A DNA stretch of 47,518 bases from an uncultured Lachnospiraceae bacterium (GTDB lineage Bacteria; Bacillota; Clostridia; Lachnospirales; Lachnospiraceae): NCBI GenBank assembly GCA_947626395.1, contig CANQRU010000028.1, forward strand, positions 1-47,518, read 5' to 3'. The first letter of the stretch is position 1. Every line of letters starts with the position of its first letter. The notes beneath the pieces are model-generated. The model was not told the origin of the DNA. It searched no databases and saw nothing but the letters and a program-made list of their open reading frames with translations. Both the position numbers and the translations under genes were made by a program. Of the stretch, positions 32,087-41,825 are shown one piece after another.

Positions 32087-34006
32087 ATGGCTAAGGCGCA
32101 GTATAATGCGGACAGTATCACGGTACTGGAAGGGCTGGAGGCTGTCCGCAAAAGACCGGGCATGTATATCGGCGGCGTGGGAGCGAAGGGCCTGAACCAT
32201 CTGATCTATGAAGTGCTGGATAACGCGGTGGACGAGCATCTGGCCGGTGTCTGTACACAGATTAAAGTGACGCTGGAGGCGGACGGCTCCTGTACGGTGC
32301 GGGACAACGGCCGCGGGATCCCGGTGCAGATGCACAAGAAAGGAGTGTCGGCAGTCCGCGTAGTCCTGACTACGCTGCATGCCGGCGGCAAATTTGATAA
32401 TCAGGCGTATAAGACCAGCGGCGGCCTGCACGGCGTGGGCTCGTCGGTGGTCAATGCGCTGTCGGAACGGATGGACGTGAAGGTCTACCAGGGAGGATTC
32501 ATCCACCATGACGCGTACAAGCGGGGCAAGCCCACGGAGAAGCTGGAAAACGGACTCCTGCCGGTGCTTGGCAAGACGAAGGAGACCGGGACGGAGATCA
32601 ATTTCCTGCCGGATCCGGAGATCTTCGAGAAGACCCGCTTCAAGGCCGACTGGCTGAAGAGCCGCATCCACGAGACCGCGTACCTGAACCCGGGACTGAC
32701 GATCACCTATGAGAATAAACGGGCCGGCGAGGAGGAGACGGTGGTCTATTCCGAGCCGGAGGGGATCGTGGCCTATGTGAAAGAACTGAACATGGGCAAG
32801 ACGCCGATCCACGACCCGGTTTACTATAAAGGCACGGTGGACAATATCGAGGTGGAAGTGGCGTTCCAGTTTGTCGATACGTTTGAGGAGAATATCCTGG
32901 GCTTCTGCAATAACATTTTCACGCAGGAGGGCGGCACGCATCTGGTTGGCTTTAAGACCAAGTTCACGATGCTGATCAACAGCTACGCCCGCGAACTGGG
33001 AATCCTAAAGGAGAAGGACGCTAATTTCACCGGCGCGGACACCCGCAACGGCATGACCGCGGTGGTGGCGATCAAGCATCCGGACCCGATGTTCGAGGGC
33101 CAGACGAAGACGAAGATGGCCAGCGCCGACGCGACGAAGGCGGTCTTTACGATCAGCGGCGACGAGCTTTCCATGTATTTCGACCGGAATCTGGAGACGC
33201 TGAAAGGCATCATCGGCTGCGCGGAGAAGTCGGCCAAGATCCGGCGGGCGGAGGAGAAGGCGAAGACGAATCTCCTGACCAAGTCCAAATTCTCCTTCGA
33301 CAGCAACGGCAAGCTTGCCAACTGCGAGAGCCGGGACGCGGAGAAATGCGAGATCTTCATCGTCGAGGGAGATTCCGCCGGCGGCTCCGCCAAGACGGCC
33401 CGCAACCGGATGTACCAGGCGATCCTGCCGATCCGCGGCAAGATTCTGAATGTGGAGAAGGCGTCCATCGACAAGGTGCTGGCCAACGCGGAGATCAAGA
33501 CCATGATTAACGCTTTCGGCTGCGGCTTCTCCGAGGGCTACGGCAATGATTTCGATATCAGCAAGCTGCGCTACCACAAGATTATCCTGATGACGGACGC
33601 GGATGTGGACGGCAGCCATATTGATACGCTTCTGCTTACATTTTTGTATCGGTTCATGCCGGAACTGATCTACAACGGCCACGTCTACATCGCGATGCCG
33701 CCGCTTTTCAAGGTGATCCCGAAGAAGGGCGACGAGCAGTATCTTTACGACGAACATGAGCTGGAGCGGTACCGGAAGACCCACACCGGGGAGTTCACCC
33801 TGCAGCGCTATAAGGGCCTCGGGGAAATGGACGCGGAGCAGCTGTGGGAGACCACGCTGGATCCGGAGCACCGGGTGTTAAAGCGGGTAGAGATCGAGGA
33901 CGCGAGGCTGGCGTCGGAGATCACGGAGCTTCTGATGGGCAGCGACGTGCCGCCCAGGAGGCAGTTTATCTATGATCATGCCAATGAGGCGGAGATTGAT
34001 GCGTAG
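32087..34006 (+). CDS. parE: Type IIA topoisomerase subunit B (ParE/GyrB family)
   Basis: 639 residues. It is the ATPase subunit that pairs with the adjacent A subunit to pass one DNA duplex through another. The GHKL ATPase domain has EVLDNAVDEHLAG and the ATP-lid GGKFDNQAYKTSGGLHGVGSS. The transducer follows, then the TOPRIM domain with EGDSAGGSAK and DADVDGSHID. It ends with the C-terminal PPRRQFIYDHA. The choice of parE over gyrB rests on the partner lacking a GyrA box; it is not fully certain because Clostridia carry both pairs. It is followed by parC after 50 bases, with a GC palindrome at 34021-34034 between them. Confidence 0.9.
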   Translation: MAKAQYNADSITVLEGLEAVRKRPGMYIGGVGAKGLNHLIYEVLDNAVDEHLAGVCTQIKVTLEADGSCTVRDNGRGIPVQMHKKGVSAVRVVLTTLHAGGKFDNQAYKTSGGLHGVGSSVVNALSERMDVKVYQGGFIHHDAYKRGKPTEKLENGLLPVLGKTKETGTEINFLPDPEIFEKTRFKADWLKSRIHETAYLNPGLTITYENKRAGEEETVVYSEPEGIVAYVKELNMGKTPIHDPVYYKGTVDNIEVEVAFQFVDTFEENILGFCNNIFTQEGGTHLVGFKTKFTMLINSYARELGILKEKDANFTGADTRNGMTAVVAIKHPDPMFEGQTKTKMASADATKAVFTISGDELSMYFDRNLETLKGIIGCAEKSAKIRRAEEKAKTNLLTKSKFSFDSNGKLANCESRDAEKCEIFIVEGDSAGGSAKTARNRMYQAILPIRGKILNVEKASIDKVLANAEIKTMINAFGCGFSEGYGNDFDISKLRYHKIILMTDADVDGSHIDTLLLTFLYRFMPELIYNGHVYIAMPPLFKVIPKKGDEQYLYDEHELERYRKTHTGEFTLQRYKGLGEMDAEQLWETTLDPEHRVLKRVEIEDARLASEITELLMGSDVPPRRQFIYDHANEAEIDA

Positions 34007-34055
34007 AATGGCAGAATGAACCGGCCGCGGCCGGCAGGAGAGGATAGAGCAGTAA

Positions 34056-36287
34056 ATGGCAGAGAAGATCTTAACGACAGAATATTCCGAGGAAATGCAG
34101 CGCAGCTTCGTGGATTACTCCATGAGCGTCATCACGGCCCGCGCCATCCCTGACGCCAGGGACGGCTTAAAGCCGGTGCAGCGCCGCGTCCTCTACGACA
34201 TGAGCGAGCTGCATCTGGGCCACGACAAGCCCCACCGCAAGTCGGCGCGTATCGTGGGCGATACCATGGGTAAATATCATCCCCACGGCGACAGCTCCAT
34301 CTACGATACGCTGGTGGTCATGTCCCAGGCGTTCAAGAAGGGAATGGCGCTGGTAGACGGCCACGGCAATTTCGGCTCCATCGAGGGCGACGGGGCCGCC
34401 GCCATGCGTTATACCGAGGCGAGGCTTGAGAAATTCACGGAGGAGGTCTATTTAAAGGACCTGGACAAGACCGTGGATTTCGTGCCTAATTATGACGAGA
34501 CGGAGAAGGAACCGGAGGTGCTCCCGGTCCGGGTGCCGAACCTTCTGATCAACGGCGCGGAGGGCATCGCGGTCGGCATGAGCACCAGCATCCCGCCCCA
34601 CAATCTGGGCGAGGTCATCGACGCGGTGCGGGCCTATATCGCGGATCCGGAGATCACGACGGAGGAGTTGATGCGGTATCTGCCGGGACCCGATTTCCCG
34701 ACGGGCGGCATCATTTCCAATAAGAAGGAACTTCTGGAGATCTACGAGACCGGCGTGGGCAAGATCAAGCTGCGCGGGCGTCTTGAGGTGGAACTGGGCC
34801 GCAGAAAGAGCGATAAGGACAAGCTGATCATCCGGGAGATCCCCTACACAATGATCGGCGCCGGCATCAACAAATTCCTGATGGATGTGGCGGATCTGGT
34901 GGAGTCAAAGAAGCTTCCGGACGTGACCGACATCTCCAACCAGTCTAACAAGGAAGGCATCCGCATCGTCCTGGAACTTAGGAAGGACGCGGATGTGGAG
35001 AAGATCAAGAACATTCTCTACAAGAAGACCAAGTTAGAGGACACCTTCGGCGTCAATATGCTGGCCATCGTGGACGGCCGTCCGGAGACGCTGAACCTGC
35101 GGGGGATCCTGAAAAACTATCTGGATTTCCAGTACAAAAATAATACCCGCAAGTACCAGGTTCTTCTGGAGAAGGAGCTGGGCCGCAAGGAGGTCCAGGA
35201 GGGCCTGATTGCCGCCTGCGACGCCATCGACCTGATCATCGCGGTACTGCGCGGCGCGCGGAATCTGAAGGACGCTAAGGCATGTCTGACCACCGGCGAC
35301 ACCAGCAAGATCAAGTTCCGTACGCCGGGATTTGAGGAAGACGCGAAGCAGCTTCATTTCACAGACAGGCAGGCGACGGCGATCCTGGAGATGCGGCTCT
35401 ACAAGCTGATCGGTCTGGAGATCCTGGCGCTTAAGAAGGAGTACGAGGAGACGCTGGCGAAGATCAAGGAATATGAGAAGATCCTTGGCAGCAAGGACGC
35501 CATGGACCGGGTGATCCTGGACGACCTGGCGGCGATCCAGCAGGAGTTCGCGATGATTCGCATGACGGACATCGAGGACAGCAAGGAGGCCGTCTATGAG
35601 GAAGCACCCATGGAGGTCCAGGAGGTAGTCTTTGTCATGGACCGCTTCGGCTACTGCAAGCTTCTGGACCGGGGGACCTACGACCGGAATAAGGAGACGG
35701 CGGATGGCGAGAACGCCTATGTGGCCGTCTGTATGAACACGGATAAGCTGTGCATTTTCACGGACAGCGGTTTCATGCATCAGTTAAAGGTGGCGGACAT
35801 TCCGTTCGGGAAGCTGCGGGACAAGGGCACGCCGATCGAGAATATCAGCAAGTACGACGGCCGGAAAGAGCGAATATTGTATCTGGGCGGTTTGGAGGAA
35901 CTGATGGGGAAGAAGCTGATCTTCGCCACGGAGCAGGGACTCGTCAAGCAGGTGCCCATGGAAGAATTTATCACCAACAACCGGACCGTGGCGTCCACGA
36001 AGCTGACCGACGGCGACAAACTGGCGACGGTGCGCCCGGCGTCGGACGGCGACGCGGTGCTGCAGACCGTGAACGGATATTTCCTGCGCTTCGCCGTGGA
36101 GGAGATCACGGAGATGAAGAAGAATTCCCGCGGCGTGCGCGGCATGAAGCTGGAGAAGAACGACTTGGTGGAGCATCTGTATCTGGTGGGCGAGGATCAG
36201 GTGATCACGTATAAAAAGAAGGAGATCCAGCTGAACCGGCTGCGCGTGGCGAAGCGCGACGGGAAGGGCGTGAAGGCGAGAGTGTAG
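34056..36287 (+). CDS. parC: Type IIA topoisomerase subunit A (ParC/GyrA family)
   Basis: 743 residues. It is the DNA-cutting subunit. The catalytic Tyr119 lies in [11 protein letters not shown]. The quinolone-resistance region [15 protein letters not shown] (about 72-86) keeps the drug-sensitive Ser and acidic residue positions. The C-terminal beta-pinwheel ([21 protein letters not shown]) lacks the QRRGGKG-type GyrA box needed for supercoiling, so topoisomerase IV activity (decatenation) is favoured. The start has AGGAGAGG upstream. The DUF262 gene follows 12 bases after the stop. Confidence 0.9.
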   Translation: MAEKILTTEYSEEMQRSFVDYSMSVITARAIPDARDGLKPVQRRVLYDMSELHLGHDKPHRKSARIVGDTMGKYHPHGDSSIYDTLVVMSQAFKKGMALVDGHGNFGSIEGDGAAAMRYTEARLEKFTEEVYLKDLDKTVDFVPNYDETEKEPEVLPVRVPNLLINGAEGIAVGMSTSIPPHNLGEVIDAVRAYIADPEITTEELMRYLPGPDFPTGGIISNKKELLEIYETGVGKIKLRGRLEVELGRRKSDKDKLIIREIPYTMIGAGINKFLMDVADLVESKKLPDVTDISNQSNKEGIRIVLELRKDADVEKIKNILYKKTKLEDTFGVNMLAIVDGRPETLNLRGILKNYLDFQYKNNTRKYQVLLEKELGRKEVQEGLIAACDAIDLIIAVLRGARNLKDAKACLTTGDTSKIKFRTPGFEEDAKQLHFTDRQATAILEMRLYKLIGLEILALKKEYEETLAKIKEYEKILGSKDAMDRVILDDLAAIQQEFAMIRMTDIEDSKEAVYEEAPMEVQEVVFVMDRFGYCKLLDRGTYDRNKETADGENAYVAVCMNTDKLCIFTDSGFMHQLKVADIPFGKLRDKGTPIENISKYDGRKERILYLGGLEELMGKKLIFATEQGLVKQVPMEEFITNNRTVASTKLTDGDKLATVRPASDGDAVLQTVNGYFLRFAVEEITEMKKNSRGVRGMKLEKNDLVEHLYLVGEDQVITYKKKEIQLNRLRVAKRDGKGVKARV

Positions 36288-36299
36288 GGGGCGGAAAAT

Positions 36300-38111
36300 A
36301 TGGTCGGTGAAAAGTTTACATTGATGCAGTATTCGGTCAGCGCTGTATTGGGATTGATCGAGGCGGGACAGTTCGTGATTCCAGAAATTCAGCGTCCGTT
36401 TGTGTGGAAAAGAAGCCAGGTGAGAGATCTGATCGATTCTCTTTATAATGGTTACCCGACCGGGTATATCATTACCTGGAAGAATCCGGACGTCCGGACG
36501 AAGGATGGAGTTATGGCCAACGGTAAGCACGTACTCATAGATGGTCAGCAGAGGATTACCGCGCTGATGGCGGCGATCTCCGGCCTGGAAGTGCTGGACG
36601 AAGACTTTAATAAAGGCCGGATCCGGATTGCCTTCAATCCGGTCGCGGAGGATCCGACGAAGCGATTCGCGGTTCAGGACGCCTCTCATCTTAAGGACAA
36701 GCGTTGGATCCCGGACATCTCGGAACTGTTTAAGCCGGATTTTCGCCAGCTCCAATTTGTAAACGAGTATGCCCGCTGCAATGAAGGAGTGGACATGGAC
36801 GAGTTGTACGAGACCATACTCCGACTGAAGGGCATCGCTAACCGTCAAATCGGCGTCATCGATCTGGATCATTCGCTGGATATCGACGAGGTCACAGAGA
36901 TATTTATCCGTATCAATTCCAAGGGAACGCCGCTAAGCCAGTCCGACTTTGTTATGTCAAAGATGGCTTCCGATACGGAGCATGGCGGAAACCTGCTCCG
37001 CAAGGTGGTGGACTATTTCTGCCATCTTGCCGTGAAGCCTGACTTCTATCCGCAGATGATTAAGGATAAAGATTTTGCTGATACGGAGTTCGCTACGAAG
37101 ATTGGCTGGCTTGCGAAGGATTATGAGGACATCTATGACCCGGATTACGGTGATATGCTGCGTGTCGCGTTTATGTACAGCTTTAACCGCGGCAGACTTT
37201 CGGAGTTGGTAAGTCTTTTGTCAGGAAGGGATTTCCTGACGCGGGAGTATAAGGATGAAATTGTTGAAGATTCTTATGAGAAACTGAAGGGCGGAATCCA
37301 GAAATTTATTAATGAGTATAGTTTTCAGCAGTTTGTGCTCGCGATAAAAGGGGCCGGTTTCAAGTCCAGCAAACTTCTGAATTCCCAGATGACCCTGGAT
37401 TTTGCCTACACGCTGTATCTGAAGCTTCAGGATGATCCGAATATTCATAAAGGGCAGGTAAAGCGGCTGGTTCAGAAATGGTTTGTGCTCTCGACTCTTA
37501 CAGGCAGGTATGTGGCATCTCCGGAATCTGCCATGAGCAGGGATATCAGAAATATTGAGGAGAAGGGCTTTTTGCAGTTCATGCAGGAGGCGGAGGCGTC
37601 CGAGCTTTCTGATACATTCTGGGAGATTACGCTTCCTCAGAATCTGGAGACCACATCCGTGAACAGTCCGGCGTTTAATACGTTTCTCGCGGCGCAGGAT
37701 TATATGAAGAGCAGTTCCATGCTTATGAAGGGAACCATGATTTCGGATCTGATCACTATATCCGGAGATGTGCACCATATTTTTCCAAAGGCGTATCTCA
37801 AGAAGAATGGAGTGGATTCCAAAGGAAGGTATAATCAGGTGGCCAACTATACGTATCTGGATACGCAGGTGAACAAAGCGATCAGGGACGACGCTCCCTG
37901 CAAGTATTTTGGCGTGATTCTTGAGCAATGCCGGACGAAGGATGTTCAGATCGGCAATATCTCTGAGGAGAAGGAACTGCTTGCCAATCTTTCGGAGAAT
38001 GCTATTCCGGAAACGGTGGTGCATATGACGGTGGATGATTACGACGGTTTTCTGGTGGAGAGGCGAAAACGGATGGCTGCGATGATTGAGAACTATTATA
38101 AATCATTATAA
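36300..38111 (+). CDS. DUF262/HNH (GmrSD-like) protein
   Basis: 603 residues. The N-terminal DUF262 (GmrS-like) half has VIPEIQRPFVWKRSQVRDLI and the nucleotide-binding motif IDGQQRITAL (DGQQR at 81-85). The C-terminal part carries an HNH-like motif VHHIFPKAYLKK (His492-His493) as in the DUF1524/GmrD nuclease half. So both halves of the two-part type IV restriction system seem fused in one chain. Such proteins cut modified DNA; here activity is inferred from motifs only. The start is 12 bases after parC with GGGGGCGG upstream, suggesting transcription from the parE promoter. The gene is less GC-rich than parC, in keeping with a foreign origin. Confidence 0.88.
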   Translation: MVGEKFTLMQYSVSAVLGLIEAGQFVIPEIQRPFVWKRSQVRDLIDSLYNGYPTGYIITWKNPDVRTKDGVMANGKHVLIDGQQRITALMAAISGLEVLDEDFNKGRIRIAFNPVAEDPTKRFAVQDASHLKDKRWIPDISELFKPDFRQLQFVNEYARCNEGVDMDELYETILRLKGIANRQIGVIDLDHSLDIDEVTEIFIRINSKGTPLSQSDFVMSKMASDTEHGGNLLRKVVDYFCHLAVKPDFYPQMIKDKDFADTEFATKIGWLAKDYEDIYDPDYGDMLRVAFMYSFNRGRLSELVSLLSGRDFLTREYKDEIVEDSYEKLKGGIQKFINEYSFQQFVLAIKGAGFKSSKLLNSQMTLDFAYTLYLKLQDDPNIHKGQVKRLVQKWFVLSTLTGRYVASPESAMSRDIRNIEEKGFLQFMQEAEASELSDTFWEITLPQNLETTSVNSPAFNTFLAAQDYMKSSSMLMKGTMISDLITISGDVHHIFPKAYLKKNGVDSKGRYNQVANYTYLDTQVNKAIRDDAPCKYFGVILEQCRTKDVQIGNISEEKELLANLSENAIPETVVHMTVDDYDGFLVERRKRMAAMIENYYKSL

Positions 38112-38147
38112 AATTCTAAATTATGCGAAATGAAGGAGGGCACTATC

Positions 38148-38870
38148 ATGGCAAACACAAATGTACCGACACCGCACATCGAGGCTCTGGAAGGCAAGAT
38201 CGCCGAGACCATACTTCTTCCGGGTGACCCGCTGCGGGCGAAATTCATTGCGGACAATTTCCTGACCGATGTAAAGCAGTTCAACAGCACCCGCAATATG
38301 CTCGGCTTTACCGGTTTCTATAACGGAAAGAGGGTCTCCGTCATGGGAACCGGCATGGGCTGTCCGTCCATCGGGATCTATTCCTATGAGCTGATCCATT
38401 TCTACGGGGTGAAGAACCTGATCCGCGTGGGCACCGCGGGCGCGTTAAGCCCCAGGTGCAAGGTCCGCGACATGGTCATCGGCATGGGCGCCTGCACCAC
38501 GTCCAACTATGTGCGGCTCTTTGGCCTGCCAGGGGATTATTCCTGTATCGCCAGTTTCGAGCTTCTGGAGAAGGCGGTAGCGGCGGCGAAGGAGCTGGGG
38601 ATCACGTATCATGTGGGCAACGTCCTGAGCTCTGATATGTTCTACGCTCCGGACAAGCAGGTGACCGGCGGTATGACCTGGTCGGATATGGGAGTTCTGG
38701 CCGTGGAAATGGAAGCGGCGGCTCTTTACAGCAACGCGGCGGCGGCGGGTGCCAATGCGCTGTGCATCTGCACGATTTCGGATTCCGCGATCACCGGCGA
38801 GGTGACGACGGCGGAGGAGCGGCAGAAGACATTTACGAATATGATGAAAGTAGCGCTGGCGCTGGCATAA
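38148..38870 (+). CDS. deoD: Purine-nucleoside phosphorylase (DeoD type)
   Basis: 240 residues, the expected hexameric-type length. It splits purine (deoxy)nucleosides with phosphate for salvage. [27 protein letters not shown], in family order, then [17 protein letters not shown] and [12 protein letters not shown] are diagnostic, with the catalytic Asp in [13 protein letters not shown] 38148 has AAGGAGG 8 bases upstream; an ATG at 38130 falls before that signal. It follows the DUF262 gene by 36 bases. Confidence 0.95.
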   Translation: MANTNVPTPHIEALEGKIAETILLPGDPLRAKFIADNFLTDVKQFNSTRNMLGFTGFYNGKRVSVMGTGMGCPSIGIYSYELIHFYGVKNLIRVGTAGALSPRCKVRDMVIGMGACTTSNYVRLFGLPGDYSCIASFELLEKAVAAAKELGITYHVGNVLSSDMFYAPDKQVTGGMTWSDMGVLAVEMEAAALYSNAAAAGANALCICTISDSAITGEVTTAEERQKTFTNMMKVALALA

Positions 38871-39017
38871 TGCGGCGCTGGCACTGCGGCGCAGTCGTTA
38901 GATAGAGGAACTGGCACAGGAGCATGTTGTTAAAGCTGTGTTATAGGAGAGAATGAAAAGACTCTGGTTTCGGAAACCTGCAGCGCATCAACGGCGTATT
39001 TCAGGGCGGCTTCTGGA

Positions 39018-39803
39018 TTATCGGATGTCTTTTCTAATATAGTGCCGGAAGGCCGTTATAATACCGATGATGGCGAGGGTCATTCCCACAGCAATCCGAC
39101 TGCCGTCCAGTTTCCCACCGGTGATGATATCCGCGCCTTCGCAGTAGGCGAAGGGCGTCAGCCAGTGAAGAAACCGGGCGCTTTCGGAGATATTGGCGAC
39201 CAGATTCAGAAAATACGCCGCGGCGGCGAGTCCCATACCGATTCCGGCGCCTCCGCGGCGCAGGAACGCGGAGATGCCAAAGCAGATGCACGCCAGTTCC
39301 AATTGGAGCAGAAAGTAGGCCCCGTGTATCAGCAGAAGTTCCCTGGAGGGAATATCCTCGCCGATCAGCGCGACGGACAGCAGGGACAGGATGAGAATCA
39401 GCAGGTTCATAACGGTGATCTGCAGAAGAACCGCGGCCAGCTTCTCCGTAATGACACGTTTTCTTGAGACCGGGTGGGTCAGAAGAAATTCTGCCGTCCG
39501 GTCTTTTTCTTCTTTTGCGAGAGCAGAGATGCCGAGAAGGGAGGCAAAAAGCGCGCCTCCGAGCCCCAGGATATTGCCGCATTCGATGGAATAGTACCCG
39601 ATCAGCGTCCCGATATTCAGCCGGTCCATTCCAAAAGCGGCGGTAAAGCTGCCCATGGACGCGAACAGATTCCCCACAGAGTCCATTTCGCCTTTCACAT
39701 CCGGGAAGAGGAATACACAGACGATGAGGAGGAAGGCGATGGATGCCGTCCAGACGGCGAAGGCGGTTCTGTTCTGGCGGAGTTCATGTTTTATGATGGT
39801 CAT
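39018..39803 (-). CDS. ABC-2 type transporter permease
   Basis: 261 residues with about six hydrophobic segments. TIIKHELRQNRTAFAVWTAS at the N-terminus is typical of ABC-2 permeases in clostridial exporters, as is AKEEKDRTAEFLLTHPVSRK in the first cytoplasmic loop. It pairs with the ATPase encoded just upstream. The substrate is unknown; a peptide or drug is likely given the TetR gene at the head of the operon. The start has AAGGAAG upstream on the minus strand. Confidence 0.88.
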   Translation of the reverse strand: MTIIKHELRQNRTAFAVWTASIAFLLIVCVFLFPDVKGEMDSVGNLFASMGSFTAAFGMDRLNIGTLIGYYSIECGNILGLGGALFASLLGISALAKEEKDRTAEFLLTHPVSRKRVITEKLAAVLLQITVMNLLILILSLLSVALIGEDIPSRELLLIHGAYFLLQLELACICFGISAFLRRGGAGIGMGLAAAAYFLNLVANISESARFLHWLTPFAYCEGADIITGGKLDGSRIAVGMTLAIIGIITAFRHYIRKDIR

Positions 39804-39871
39804 TTCGCTGTACTTCCTTTTGTGATTTTATGGTGGTTATTCTTTTTTGGCAGAGTTCATTTGATTTTCAT

Positions 39872-39896
39872 AGCGGATAATTTGCAGCGGATAATT
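39872..39896. repeat. Two 11-base direct repeats between ATPase and permease genes
   Basis: AGCGGATAATT occurs at 39872-39882 and 39886-39896, 14 bases apart, in a 224-base gap in the exporter operon. The gap is otherwise AT-rich and without a gene. It might be a binding site; no regulator is implied by sequence. Confidence 0.3.
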
Positions 39897-40027
39897 CCGG
39901 GGGGTGATTTCGGGAGTCTTATTTCATTCCCGCTTTTTCGCATTACGCCTTTCTGCAGTTCAAATATCGGCTTTTTTCAGAAACGAGGTTGTTTTCGGCT
40001 GCGGATACTTTTTGCAGACCTCGGGTA

Positions 40028-41014
40028 TTATTCCGGTCGTCCGTCATAATAATGCAAAAATACTTCTTCCAGATCCGGTTCGGTGATCGAGACGTCCTGG
40101 ATCGTCCCATTCGCCATGACCGCAAGCAATACCTGCATATCTCCGCTATACAGGAAATCCGCGCCGTCCGGAGAAACGTGCAGATTTTTCACACCGGAGA
40201 GCGCGCCGTAATCCATCTGTCCGCGGATATTGACGCGCCTGGCGCCGGTTCGAGAGAGGTCTTCCACACTTCCGGACGCGATGATCCGGCCATCCCGAAT
40301 CATGGCCGCATGGGCGCAGTTGTGCTGGATCTCCGAGAGAATATGGCTGGACAGGAAAATGGTCGCGCCGTTCGCGCTGCGTTCCCTGAGTATCTCGAAG
40401 AATTCTCTCTGCATCAGCGGATCCAGGCCGCTGGTGGGTTCGTCCAGAATCAGCAGGTCCGGATCATGCTGCAGGGCGCAGACGATGGAGACCTTCTTTT
40501 TGTTGCCGAGAGAAAGCTCGTCCACCTTCCGGGCCGGATCGAGCTGCAGGCGTTCGCAGAGAATATGCGCTGCCTCAGCGCAGTCGTGCTCGTGTGGGTG
40601 CAGTGTCTCGCGGCGATCATTTCTGTATGGAGGTGGTGCAGTCACATCATGGCTGCTTCTGGGCTGCTGCTGCCTGCCTCTGCGAAAACTGCGCCCGCGC
40701 AGTTCGGCGGACAGTTTCAGCACGTCCCGCACCCGCATGCCGGGGTAGAATGATGTCTCGGAAGGCAGATAACCTACCCGTGACAGGATCCGTTCCCGGT
40801 CATTGATAATATCAAGTCCGAAGATTTTCGCCTCTCCGCCGGTGGGGCGGATCAGACCCAGAAGCGTGCGGATCGTCGTGGATTTCCCGGCCCCGTTGGG
40901 GCCGATGAAGCCGAAGAAATCGCCCCAAGGGACGGTCAGATCAATCTGGTCGATCCCACGCGTTTTGCCATAGTATTTCGTTAAATTTCTGGTTTGGATC
41001 GCTTTTTCATTCAT
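40028..41014 (-). CDS. ABC transporter ATP-binding protein
   Basis: 328 residues. Walker A GPNGAGKS (38-45), signature LSLGN (167-171), Walker B LLILDE (187-192) and the DEPTSGLDP loop are intact, as is the switch His of LSSHILSEI. Residues about 107-146 are an insertion absent from close relatives, rich in Arg, Pro, Gln and His (SFRRGRQQQPRSS, then PPPYRNDRRETLHPHEH), in the helical subdomain. The true start is 41014 (MNEKAIQ), overlapping the TetR stop by 8 bases; AAAGGAA precedes it on the minus strand. It works with the permease downstream. Confidence 0.92.
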   Translation of the reverse strand: MNEKAIQTRNLTKYYGKTRGIDQIDLTVPWGDFFGFIGPNGAGKSTTIRTLLGLIRPTGGEAKIFGLDIINDRERILSRVGYLPSETSFYPGMRVRDVLKLSAELRGRSFRRGRQQQPRSSHDVTAPPPYRNDRRETLHPHEHDCAEAAHILCERLQLDPARKVDELSLGNKKKVSIVCALQHDPDLLILDEPTSGLDPLMQREFFEILRERSANGATIFLSSHILSEIQHNCAHAAMIRDGRIIASGSVEDLSRTGARRVNIRGQMDYGALSGVKNLHVSPDGADFLYSGDMQVLLAVMANGTIQDVSITEPDLEEVFLHYYDGRPE

Positions 41015-41630
41015 ATGCTGGTTCCTTTCGCAGATAAATACTCTTCCAGAATTCGATAAGCTGCGTAAAATCCTTCTCCATCCGTTCCATATCCACATCC
41101 CCGCGCTGCACCATTTCCCAGAGATAGCCTTCCGAAGCCCAGTACATGTCCCGGTACATCATCGGAATATCCAGGCCGGGAATAAACTGGGACGGGTCGA
41201 GATTGACGCGCATCTGGTCCGCCTTGAAATTGAAATGCCGGTGGTAGCTTTCCTGGACGGCGGCGCAGATCTCGGCGTCCTTCTCATAGAACGCCCGGAT
41301 CGTGAAGTTGGTCATATCCGGATGGCGGCGGATGATCTCCATTTTCGCCCGCATTCCGCGTTCGATGCTTTCAAAGAGCCCCGCCTGCTCATAGCAGCCG
41401 TACTCAGTCAGAACCTCGATGGTCATTTCGGCGCACTTTTCCCACAGGAACAGGTACAGTTCCTTCTTGTTGCGGAAGTAGTGGAAGAGCAGGGATTTGC
41501 TGATGCCGGCCTCGGCGGCGATCTGGCTCATGGGGCTGTTCTTATAGGAATTCCGGGAGAACACGCGGTAGCCGGAGTTCAGGACCGCCTGCTGCTTTTC
41601 CTCTGGAAGCGAGAAGAATTTCGGGTTCAT
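41007..41630 (-). CDS. TetR family transcriptional regulator
   Basis: 207 residues. The N-terminal helix-turn-helix is MSQIAAEAGISKSLLFHYF followed by RNKKELYLFLWEK. The C-terminal ligand domain is of the kind found ahead of ABC-2 exporters. It is first in the operon TetR-ATPase-permease, overlapping the ATPase gene, so it probably represses its own transporter until the exported compound binds. GGAGGTG lies 8 bases before the start on the minus strand. It is divergent from proB. Confidence 0.92.
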   Translation of the reverse strand: MNPKFFSLPEEKQQAVLNSGYRVFSRNSYKNSPMSQIAAEAGISKSLLFHYFRNKKELYLFLWEKCAEMTIEVLTEYGCYEQAGLFESIERGMRAKMEIIRRHPDMTNFTIRAFYEKDAEICAAVQESYHRHFNFKADQMRVNLDPSQFIPGLDIPMMYRDMYWASEGYLWEMVQRGDVDMERMEKDFTQLIEFWKSIYLRKEPAYE

Positions 41631-41726
41631 ATTGCCGCACCTCCGTGGATACTGATACCAATATCATAAATCCGTTGACCGATTTTGAGAAGACCCCGCA
41701 AACAGAAAATACGGGGCGATATGCTC

Positions 41727-41755
41727 TTGAATATTGGAATCTGATTCGTTATAAT
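41727..41755 (+). promoter_or_regulatory. Promoter for proB
   Basis: TTGAAT at 41727-41732 and TATAAT at 41750-41755 are 17 bases apart, about 65 bases before the proB start. It lies in the 195-base divergent region shared with the TetR gene. Confidence 0.6.
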
Positions 41756-41825
41756 AGAAAAGCTTTTATATGTGCTTGTATAAATGGCGCGAAAGATCAG
41801 AATGAAATCAAGCGAGGAATTAGAA

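Noticed and set aside
38953-39039. A 28-residue plus-strand ORF (MKRLWFRKPAAHQRR...) after deoD
   Set aside because: The ribosome binding site is too close, it has no family resemblance, and an overlapping frame (QRINGVFQGGFWIIGCLF) looks equally protein-like, so neither reading is supported.
39872-39896. Lac-operator-like GCGGATAA sites
   Set aside because: The resemblance is limited to one half-site in direct, not inverted, orientation, and there is no LacI-family gene in the window.
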